Positions 46,409 to 56,710 of a stretch of DNA of 64,000 nucleotides are shown in pieces. The stretch is from Paragonimus westermani (Eukaryota; Platyhelminthes; Trematoda; Plagiorchiida; Troglotrematidae). The position numbers and the translations under genes are program-made. Each line of letters starts with the position of its first letter. The stretch's first letter is position 1. The DNA lies in NCBI GenBank assembly GCA_008508345.1, contig QNGE01000870.1, positions 99,280 to 163,279 of the forward strand. The letters are read 5' to 3'. The notes under the pieces are model-generated. The model did not search any database and was not told where the DNA came from. It was given only the letters and a program-made list of their open reading frames with translations.

Positions 46409-48080
46409 GAGCTCGGAAATTTCACATTTGGACTCTGTTATACACCCGTCCCACTGTCTCATATGGAATCCACCAAATGATTCAGGGGATCGACCGTCCC
46501 GGCAGGATTTCTCAAACAGTTCACATTGGAAGCCACAAACGCCACTGCTGAGCATAGAAACTGTATTACTAATAAGTAGTACAGTAGTACTGTAGTAGTA
46601 GTAGTTTGAAGTTTTACCAAATTTAAACAAACTACTGCGGCATCACAAACTAATTAGGACATGCCGGTAAGTTAATCGAAGATGATGATGACCTCGTTGC
46701 ATTCAGAAAATGCTGAAAACTATCCAGTCGATAAAACAAATCAGAAACTTAACTAACAGATAACTGGCCCTTTACTAACTTCGTAAGTTTATCATATCCC
46801 TTATGGCATACAATCCAGTTCTTTGATGGCAAGACTTACGTATGGAAACAGTACACTCAGTGAAATGATTAGAAGAACATTTCACTTTAAATGGACAAAT
46901 GGAAGGTTTGTCTCATCTCAAAGTAGAATATTCTCCTTTTCTTATTGTTCCCCTGAAGTTTAGCTGCAGTCAGTTCAAGCGTGCAAAGATTCGTACTGTT
47001 TTGTCAATCTGGTCATGGTTATCGCTCAGTAAATACCAGTCAGTGATTTTTTTACAGCTCACCATGTTTGAGTCACGCTGAAAAAATTCAAGGTATTACG
47101 AGGACACATTTTTGTGATTTAATCTCATAAATGGTCGTGGTGTTTGCGTGAAACCCTTTCCCTGTGGACATGACTCTCGGTGTTTCGAAATGAATTTAGA
47201 CGTCATTTGCAAAGAAGGTGATGGTGTTAATTCCCGGTTAATTTACTCCATGTTGGCCCTGACCTCGTCTGTATTTGACAAGACGCGCAAAACAATTATC
47301 ATGCAAGTGATAATTGCTATCGATTTTAATAGAACAATGAACAGTGCGATTGGATGAGCTATTCTTTCTTCGGGTGGGGTTAAGATGCCCTGAAAAAGAA
47401 AACAACAGATTTCGCGTGCTGCAACAGGAAACCGAAAACTGTAAACTTATGATCACTCGTATCAACACGCAGTCCTTATAATTAATGTGACTAAAATAGA
47501 AATCTGTTTTGGAAAACACTATATTAGTTTATTTTCGTCGTATAACATAGGCTGACTGAAAGTTGTAATTAAATTAGCGTCCGGTGTATAAATCTAGAAT
47601 GCACCTGACTGGAATTATTCACGAATGAATTAGCGAATTTTTTTCTGCTATGGCGTGAGGAAACGAAAACTTATTGAAGACTTTCGTAGGATAAGATCAC
47701 AGCGAGTTTGTATTATGAACTTGATTGAGCCATACTATATGTCCTATAGTTATTCACCAAAAACAATGAGCCGCTGAATCATCTTGAAAGATTTCACACA
47801 TTTGATGGTAGTTCAATTGAAATTCGTATTTTATTGCAATGACAAATCCGCTGAACATGGCACATCACTTTGTTTACTGTGACCCCACCGTTTTCTTATG
47901 ATACCAAAAAATTAATTAGGTCTGACTTTTTGTAACACAATGTGACAAGCAGAGGTGTGATGTTCGACCTTCTGCATTTTTGATCTTAAGCTCAGACATC
48001 ATATGGGAGAAAGTTGGACGATTTCCAACGAGGATGCTTTCAACAAAGTGAGAGGCTAAGAACGGTTTGCAAAATGAGTT
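46409..48080. other. No recognised gene
   Basis: 1.7 kb with a short GTA-type microsatellite near 46582-46604 and otherwise nothing recognisable. Confidence 0.5.
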
Positions 48081-48089
48081 GCGCAAAGA

Positions 48090-48275
48090 TGTTTGTATCT
48101 TTTGACTAAGCGCCTGAGAGAAATAACGAAAGCTAATCCAAGCGAAACTTGTATAGATTTGACAAGGAAGCTTAAAATTCCTCCAACTGATATGTGCAGT
48201 CACCTTTGTAAAAAGAGAAAAAGGAACAAGAATGTTCAACCGATGTGCACTTCACGAACTGATGTAAATCTGGTT
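48090..48275 (+). mobile_element. Mariner-like transposase N-terminal (helix-turn-helix) relic
   Basis: Translation gives LREITKANPSETCIDLTRKL, then KIPPTDMCSHLCKKRKRNKN. This follows the second helix-turn-helix of mariner-type transposases (L..I.E.NPSQTTRELA..L.VS..TV..HL...GK..K). About 10 codons later, in the +1 frame, RCALHELM falls where mariners have WVPHEL. The DDD catalytic domain was not seen downstream and no terminal inverted repeats were identified. The similarity is moderate and the element would be a dead fragment. Confidence 0.48.
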
Positions 48276-51154
48276 TGAAACAGATGTATATGTGCACCTT
48301 ACTTTTATAACGAATAGCAAGCTGTTCTGTCTCACTTTATTCCTCATGGTAAAAGGTAGCTTTTGTAAGATAAAACGGCAATATCTAAACGACAGCAAAC
48401 AAATTAACCATCTAAACGGCACCTAAAACTGACCTTCATCCGTTAACCGTGAGTACGGTTTGTTGGCCTACGGATGAATTACTCCAAAACAGCTTTCTGT
48501 GGCCTGGTGCAATGACTACAGTGAAATTTGGCCTTTACAAACTAGAAGCGGAACATCAGAAAATGTTGACGCAACACGATTCAATGGCCGGCTGCATAGA
48601 GCGCAGATTTTTAGCGCACAGCACTCTAAAGCAGCAATTTCGATTATCCCTGGCTGTGGGCGCTAAATGTATAACGGTATGGCATGGAGACCATCTATCA
48701 CCAGCCTCATTAATTTCAAATCACGTATTGATTATGTACACCTTCATAGCGTGGCTTTCCCTTTCAGCATCCGGAGAATGACACCAAATGGATTGTGTTG
48801 TTCATTTTCGGAATTTTGTTGACCTGGTCTGTAGGTAAGTTACGCAGTAGCTGAGTGTATACCCAATTTAAAAAAAAAATTAAGTAGAAACTGGGCAAAC
48901 AGAAAGTAAAAACTACGAACTGAAGGTCTATTCACGTGATATAGAGAATTACGTGGGGTATTTGGGCGGTTCTGTCCGAAAATTTAAAGTAATCAATTTT
49001 TTTGAATAACCCTAACGATAATGCATTGTTTACTTATGGCGTGTGTACGAATTCATGAATACAGAGCACTTCGAGAGATATCCCGTGAATAGCCTCAGGT
49101 TATAAATATTTTTGTGAGAACAAAGAAACCTTTGCGCAACAATTCAGTGATCAATGTTTTCGTTGCACACATGCATGGTAGTTTTTTCGGTACTCATGGT
49201 TATGACAACCCTACATTTGCGTACTCGATAACATTTTATTCAGGTCGACACGGTTACTGACAAAGAACAACGTTCACCACTGGCAGTATGCGTCTCGGAG
49301 GTCTCTGTGATGACCACCAATAAACCAAAATATTTCAGTCTCTGATGTTGCACGCAGAGTTCGGACACGGTACTTGTACATGCACACACGTGATTCTGAT
49401 GTGAGAGTTGTTAGATATGCTTCGATGATGCCGACGATTATGTATCAAACCTTGAGATTTGCTGATTGATTTGGCACTTATCTACTTAAGCACAGTGGGA
49501 CATGCCCAGTGAATGCAAAGAAGTGCCGGGGTGTAACTTCCACATAGCTTCTTTTTTAAATACAAAAACAGGCACACGGCGTACACACGTTTACAAACCC
49601 CAACAATCTTCTGCCGACAAGGAGCTAAACAAAAAGGTATACCAGATATATCCATTCACTAATTGTGTGCCAGCAAATGCATAACTTTTCCACAAACTTG
49701 TTTTCACTTATCACTAATGTTGAGTTTTTTTACGTCTTCAAACTTCTGGCGCACCTTCAAAGGGTATCGCGTCTCAGAAACGCAAGTATCCACGGTGAAG
49801 CTGAACAAGTTCTTCTTTGTCAAAACATACTGGATTGTTCCTCGCGTAGTCGCATACGGCTTTGCCACGGCTGTCGACTGAGGTAAAATCTTTGAAACAA
49901 GTCACCTGCCCATCGTAGAACAAAATGACTTTCAGCCTGAACCGCCCTTATGTCTGGATTTCACTGGCGTTTTCAGTTTGTACAAAAAGTTCGGATGACC
50001 AAACGCAATTTATTTGCTCTTGTCAACCGTTTTGGACCACTCGTGCGTAAAGTGAAACCAGGCGCAACGAGCATTTCATTGCTATCTGTCATGTTACCTC
50101 CATTTCATAGGCAACTAGATTAAACTGTCGTCGGCTGTGAAATGCATTTGGAACATCCCGTCAGAGACACATCATGTTGAGATCAACATTTACAGTCCAA
50201 CTAGATTTGCAGTACTTATGACACATCAGATTATGCTCACTGGAGGGTTGATCAGCGATAAGTCAGATTTGATTTTTAACAAACTTAGGGACCAGATCCA
50301 GTGTGTATTTCTGGTTTATACTAACACTTCACCTGAGATGGTAAGGGAAATGCTCGTGTGAAAATCTATCTACTGGACAACTCGGAGGGACTTAAGATAT
50401 GAAAAGGCAATCAATCCTGAATTCCACGGGAAACGCAATGTGCGCATCATTGACCACATGAAATATGGTCGGTTTCAATCATGGTATTGCGTGAATGGTT
50501 TGCGGTAGTACAGTGACTGGAGAACCCTCAAATGGGGATATCGCTGAAGTGACTTTATTATGAGAAAATTCCAAAGCAATACAGCCAACATGGAACCCGT
50601 ATATTACAGACAGAAAACTTGTAACAGTGTTACAGTTGTGTAATTTGAGAAGTGATTCTTATGGACTACTCCAATGATCAAAGAAGTCGCACAGCTGATA
50701 GCATCACACCACGTTCTTTACCAAATAAGCCCTTTATCATGAAGTTTCAGTTTAAGTCGGCAACACTTTCCGAATTTTACTGATGACAGAGCTGTGAATG
50801 GTCACAGGGGTCACTCACTGTGGAAGCATCTCCAGTCACTTGGTGTCATAAGTCCAAATCCGGCTAAACGTGATAGTACAGAATATGGTATTTCCGTTTT
50901 TCCGAAACAATTCTTTGGGCAGAAAATCATGTGGTGTCGACTGCGTGAGGAACTGAAGTGCATGCGTGTTGAGTATATCATTTCTAATGGGATACGGGGT
51001 AAGAAATTTAAAATTATGACTCATCCCCGTTGGGATCACAATGTACTGTGCCCACCAGAACAGGCGAGGGCTATCGACCACCAGTTCGCCCTTATCAGAA
51101 GAGTCAACTGATACCATAACAGTTAGTAAACAGCGCTGATAGCGACGTAGCAAT
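48276..51154. other. No recognised gene
   Basis: 2.9 kb. Several open stretches of 60-110 codons (for example 48449-48781 and 50794-51111, both +) match nothing recognised. Confidence 0.5.
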
Positions 51155-51268
51155 GCTACTGTTGTGAACCCAAAAGGCGGACGACACAAAGGTTGCTTTA
51201 TTGGAGAAACCAACACACTACTTAAGCGTCTGAGCACGACAAGAAACGGAAACACTCATTTGCACACC
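51155..51268 (-). repeat. Unclassified dispersed repeat, copy 2
   Basis: Inverted relative to the copy at 32942-33056. The shared core on the - strand runs from GTGTGCAAATGAGTG to GCCTTTTGGGTTCACAAC. A 139-codon - strand open frame (50836-51255) overlaps this copy, but the counterpart at 33 kb does not keep that frame far. Confidence 0.7.
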
Positions 51269-52211
51269 ATACTCTTCTGAGGATACTCCAGTCGCTCTAG
51301 ACACCACGTATCAGTTCCGTCGTGTAGCGAAAGCCATTATATGTCATTCTGTCCTCCAACGATCCATCCCGTATCTCTGCCGTATTTATCACGCGATTAT
51401 CTCGATCCGCGATCATCTCGAACCGCTGCTACTGAATAGTGGTGTGAGTAGTATGGTGCGACCGTATCTCCTCACTACACTACTATGATCTTGGCAAGAG
51501 AAGTGATAGGGCCGAGGAAATTCAAACTAGCCAATCAGTTACTTGATATGCTTTTCCAGCTCGTATGTTTTAACTGGAGATGACATTCGTGCAGAAATGT
51601 TCGAGAAGAGTTGTGGAAAGTGTGCACAAATCTGGAGATTAATTACGCTTCAGAAGTGTACGACAATAAGATCGAATATACATAGGTGAAGATGAAACCG
51701 GATTGGAACAAGCGGTTTGTAACAAAAGCTCAAGAGGTGCCTCATGCTATTGGTTCTGTGTACTTGAAATATAAATGTATTGTGCTTCTCCAAATAGAAG
51801 AACTGTATAACTCTTAAAACTACCTTTGACTTGCAAAAACTCAGACCCACACACGCGGCACATCCTCATGCATAACTCATCGTTGTTATCCCAAGAAGCA
51901 ATGCAAAGTTCATATTCGAATGTGCATAAAGTTGTGGTTAATGTATAGTAACTAGGGGATACATAGGCTAACGGATTCGCCTATTTTACCACGAACAAAT
52001 CAAAATCGTGGAATATTTCGAAGAATGAACGTACGTAGATGTATCTATTGTTGATGTTAATTGACTACATTTGCATAGCACATAACAATTATTATCCGTC
52101 AGTTTATTCACGTCATTATTTTTAAAAAAGGTGCTAACAACTCAGTACTTAAAGACTTATTATTACCACTAACGACCACAAAAAGAATTCAATGGGTTCA
52201 TTGGGTTCAAT
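51269..52211. other. No recognised gene
   Basis: About 0.9 kb. Nothing recognised apart from a small tandem repeat near 52190-52211 (CAATGGGTTCATTGGGTTCAA). Confidence 0.5.
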
Positions 52212-52336
52212 GTTACCTATATATATATACATATATGTTTGATAACGGATCCTAGTGTGGATTTGAAACCTTACAATAAATCGTTCACCACTCAGTGTCT
52301 ACCCTCTTTTTTGATTACCTTATATATATATATATA
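52212..52336 (+). mobile_element. Solo 3' end of the Penelope-like family with flanking TA repeats
   Basis: 52237-52317 is an 81-base match to 29167-29247, carrying AATAAA at 52275. It is flanked by TTACCTATATATATATA upstream (52213-52229) and TTACCTTATATATATATATA downstream (about 52315-52336). These two flanks look like a target-site duplication at a TA microsatellite. The insertion would be an extremely 5'-truncated copy of the 27.5-29.2 kb element. Confidence 0.82.
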
Positions 52337-55300
52337 GGCCTAGTTGACTCAATTGCCGAATCAACTATTTACCGTGTGTGTGTAACTGACTGAAATTTCA
52401 CAGATTGACACAAATATAGAGATTGTTCGATGCGAACTAATAACTGGAATATGCTTGCCCATCCATAATTTCAGAACAACTTGCGAGCAATCGACAATTT
52501 GGTTCGCTATTACCGTTTCAGTCCTGGTAAAGAATCTTCTGTTTCAGGAGTGAAACGTTACCAATAAAAATTAAAGATTGCTCACAAGTTTTTCTGAAAT
52601 CCATCGGCACAGTTATGTGTGAACCATTTGTAGGCAATCAGAATTCTTCGTTTAGAAGTTACGTGCGTCTTGTGTTGTATGCTTTTTAAGGAAAGTGTAG
52701 AATTTTGAAAGGTATAAGCATGCAATGAAAAGGTGGTATGTCCTTTTCGAGTGCATTCACTGATTAAAGTTAGCTGTACTTATGGCCAATTCTCAAACGT
52801 TGCCTATTTATTGTCAGACTTAGTGCTGTGAAACATCGCTGACCTTTCAGTTGGTGATGAATCAGTGCACCACAGTTCACTGCGAATACCGGTTTAGATA
52901 CAAAATGTAAGGCTGTATGCAGTGGAAAATAGAATTCAACCGTGAAAACTTGATTATTTTTCATCTTAAGCATTCCCGTATGTGTTTAATGAGGTTCGTG
53001 TTTAGGAAAGAATCGGTGATCTAGCGGTCCTCTTCAAGGTTTTCGCATACTGCCACTATGTTGAACTATATTATCATTCAAACCCCAACGTTATCTCTCG
53101 AGCACCATGTGGATGTCAGAAGTGTAGTTTCAAGTGCAGTCATACATGCTGAGAAAAAAACAGTGTCAATCCTTAAAATCACGTGTTCTCGTTGCTGCAC
53201 GTCTTATTTAGGTGACCTCATCTAGCGGTATGCTTGAAATCATCAAACGTCTGTTCAGCAGATTTCTATCCATCAAGGAACATCTGCACTTCATTTCGAC
53301 GCTTGAGTGATATATCTTGTAATAGTTTCCCATGCTGATTGCCAATCCACCATCGATGAAATGCATACCAGCAAGGCGGACTCACAAGCAAATAACTCAG
53401 TTCCGTTATGGGACCATCTCTAACTTAGCTGTTAACGCGCTCAGCACGTGAAATCAGTGAGAATGCCTGTTAGGTACATGATCGAGACGCCCTGAAAAAG
53501 TTGGCTTAATTTCTGAAGGGAAGTGGTGTTAACCATGAATTCGTAACGTTAACATGTTACATGTCTGATATTTTCCAAGTCCATCTGCTGTTAATGTTGA
53601 AATCATTCAAGTGAGCGGATATACAGGTAAGACCATTCCCAAACGTCCCATCTATCCCATACATCGTAACTGGCTGTTTATAATAACTTGTTGGTTCGAA
53701 TGCCCCATGTTTATGGTAATGCTAAACTTCGATCATCAGATTAGATCAGCTTTAAAGTGACCATCAAACTAACGTTTAACGCTTTTGTAAAATTGTTTTT
53801 CCATTAGTATACAACGTATCGCTCAATGTGGTATGTAAACCATAAAACTGCTCGTGGCGCAGAAAATGTCCCATAAATCTAAACTTGGTTGCTCTGGTTG
53901 ATCTATGTTTCATCGATAAAAATGTGTTTCTAAACAACAAATGGGCGGGTACCAAGCCATTTGTTGTAACGTGTGTGCCGACAAACCCTGGATTCTGTCA
54001 CTATGGCAAGCTGATCTGAACGTAAATCGCGCTAAGCTTGTTTGATCTGTCTGAGGGTTTTTTTAGCCAGCATCATTTGCATGTATTCTGCAATAGCAAA
54101 TTGAAAAACGAACCACTTCACTGAAATCAACCATTCTGTTTATCTTAATATTATCCATCCGAATAGCCTGATATCCTTAGGATGAACGTCATTTGATTCA
54201 AAGAAAAGGAAACTGTACTTGAAAATCCGTCTGTAATTCACTTCTGAGGAATAAGGCGCACACGTTTTTGAGGATATTTTATAAAGTTCGGGAGTTTATA
54301 CACGAAACTTTCTGTTATATCATATCGCGAAGTTAACAATTCATGGATTCAAAAGTTGCGAGTTACTTTTAATGATATGGGTAATAACAGACTCTAACGC
54401 CTATTATACTTTTGAACAAAGGTCTTCTGTTTCATTCAGAAAAGAAATGACAAGTTGATCTAACTACCGGCTCACATGAACTATAATATACAAAGAGGTT
54501 GTCCACGTGGACAGCTGTTCGTAATCATGGTCACGTGATACAAGCAACTTCAACCCTGGATCAATCGAGCAAAGAGGAAAACATCATACGTCCAGTTGGT
54601 GACAGTTTTGTGTCTTCGTGTCTCACCTCGTGTCTCTTACAAAAATACACATTCCATTGTCAAAGTTAATTAACAAGCAATAATGTGAGTGTATTTTTGA
54701 AAATAACTGGTTACGAACGCCCCTCATGACGGTTTTGAACGGTAACCAATGGAATGTTTACAATAAATCATACATATTCTACAGTACCGCTTCAGATAAT
54801 TAAAAAAGTCACGAGTACAACGAAAAACGTTTTCTACAGTATACAATGTCATGTGAATTAACAGATCGAAGTCAACCGTTTTTCAACGGGAGAATCGAAA
54901 TCTCCGGATTTTTCTTTCCTGAAAGGATGGCACTCGGTTAGTGGGAAATCAGAAGGTTGTTAATTAACGCCTTGTAAATCTGTACTACCTAGTGTGTTTT
55001 TACGCCCAAAATCGGGTTTCGGACTATCACATTGCCGTAGGATGGTGCGTCGTATAAAACTCTGTATCATAATCAAAATACTTTCAACAAATGTAATCAG
55101 TCGGAGCATTCTAATAAAGCATTCCGTGCGAGCACCTTTTTTTGGAAACCTTAAGAAATATGCGAAACAGTGAGCAATATGATTCAGTGCTCTCATTTAC
55201 GTGATGAGTTGCCAACGCTGTGAACGAATTACTGATTACTCGTGTAATTAGCGTTAATGCATTTTCTGATTAAAGAATAATTCGTTTATCGCTATTTAAT

Positions 55301-56417
55301 TAATCACAGCAATTGAGAAAGCCTGTTTTTATTAGGCATGGTTAGGTGGTTAATTCGTTAGCACTGTGAATCCAATCATCTCTCACAACTTAAGGGGATA
55401 GTTTCGGAATTAATTCAAGATCAGTTTTGGATACAAAACACCACATACGTCGCCACTGTCAGACTATCGCTTGAGAGATTTTCAAGAGACACTTGAAAGT
55501 TAAATTCTGTTCAATATTTTGTATAAAGCATTAGAATGATAAATCACCGAAAATGTGATTTTTGCTTTCAGAAAACAAGAGTAACAGAAAAGTGCATTAA
55601 GTGGCCAGGTTTTGAGTTAGCATAGAGCATGTTGATTGAAAGCCGGACGAAATTTGCGACAAGATGATTCATTGCGATGTCTTGTCGACGGTGATTAAGT
55701 TAACTGTTTGTTATTGTTAAAGATAAAACTGGGTGACAAAAATCTAACACAATTGATAGCTAGCAAGACGACGTTGACCAAACTGAACGGTTTAATCGGC
55801 CAACAGGTGGAAGCCGTGTTTACTATGGTTACTTTCAAGCGTTTCCTGGTTTTACGTTTATAGTTTGGGTTCCATGTTTCCAGTGCGTATTTGTCTAAGT
55901 ATGAAAGGAGATGACAATGCGATTCTTCATATTCGTTAGGAATACTTGTATTGACCCACAGAATGTTGATTGCAACGTTGCACGCGATTTTATTAATTGG
56001 AACTTTTGAATACTGAAGGCCACCTGCATTAAAATGCTTCATGACCGCTTTTGGTCCATTTAACATTTGTAGCCAAATAGTAAACATTGCATGTAATGAA
56101 TAACTTTAAATAAGTTTGAATTTATAAACCCAACGAAGACAATCCAGGTCAATAATGTTAAATTGTCATCCACGGTTGCAGAAGGTAGTGCACTTCTCAA
56201 AAGTGAGCAAGAACCAAACATTTCAGCTGAGACATTGTGCGCATGGGCGTTGTGAAACCAAACACTATATCACCAGTAGCACGACCGAATACTAGTGATT
56301 CAATCTGATAGAAACCTCTCCCACACCGGCTATAAAATGTACAGAGCCGTCAATAGAACTATAGCATTTAAATATTAGTCTTTATCCCACGTATGTGGAA
56401 TAGAATAATCAACTTAC
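52337..56417. other. No recognised gene; probably intron or 3' flank of the NPF-like gene (- strand)
   Basis: 4.1 kb downstream, in the - sense, of the NPF-like exon. A search on the - strand by eye for an acceptor followed by N-TTY-GG (the expected last exon) found none here. An unassigned 130-codon - strand open stretch at 55695-56087 is within chance length. Confidence 0.45.
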
Positions 56418-56710
56418 CGGGGCGTTCCGTGGACAAAATGATACTTGACCAACTGTCTGACTATGTCGTTTACTTTTCTTTCATTTTCAAACAAATCCAA
56501 GGCGTCCTGTCGAATTTTTTGCTTAAAATTAGGATCAAGGTAATAAGTGTCTTGATCTTCCGTTGCTCCATCCAGTGAAAATACGTCAGGAAAAGGTTGA
56601 TCGTCAGAGAGTCGCTTTGGTCGCAGTGTACCCGTAGGCATCGCCTGCACTCCCATTCGTGGGCCTATCCACAAAGACGATTCGTAGAATAGAATCAGGA
56701 TAGTAATCAT
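56418..56710 (-). CDS. Neuropeptide F (NPF/NPY-family)-like precursor, exon with signal region and most of the peptide (partial)
   Basis: 97 codons plus two bases from ATG at 56710-56708 to a GTAAGT donor. The start was chosen because MITILILFYESSLWIG gives a signal-peptide-like hydrophobic N-terminus; the frame stays open upstream to 56941, so a longer start is possible. A Lys-Arg site (LRPKR) follows, then an acidic stretch and a helical, charged C-terminal half ending VRQLVKYHFVHGTPR. Flatworm NPFs end YxxxxGRPRF-amide with an (L/V)RQ(I/L)xxY helix before it. Here all but the first Arg (Thr instead) is conserved up to the exon edge. The donor splits the final Arg codon as CG|N (phase 2), the intron position characteristic of NPF/NPY genes. 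The last exon should add Phe-Gly and was not located. NPFs are secreted ligands of G-protein-coupled receptors. Identification rests on motif and intron position. Confidence 0.75.

Noticed and set aside
50836..51255. 139-codon - strand open stretch overlapping the unclassified repeat
   Set aside because: The homologous copy at 33 kb does not keep the frame, so it does not look like a conserved protein.
55695..56087. 130-codon - strand open stretch just downstream of the NPF-like exon
   Set aside because: Chance length and no similarity to a neuropeptide precursor; no splice link to the NPF exon phase.
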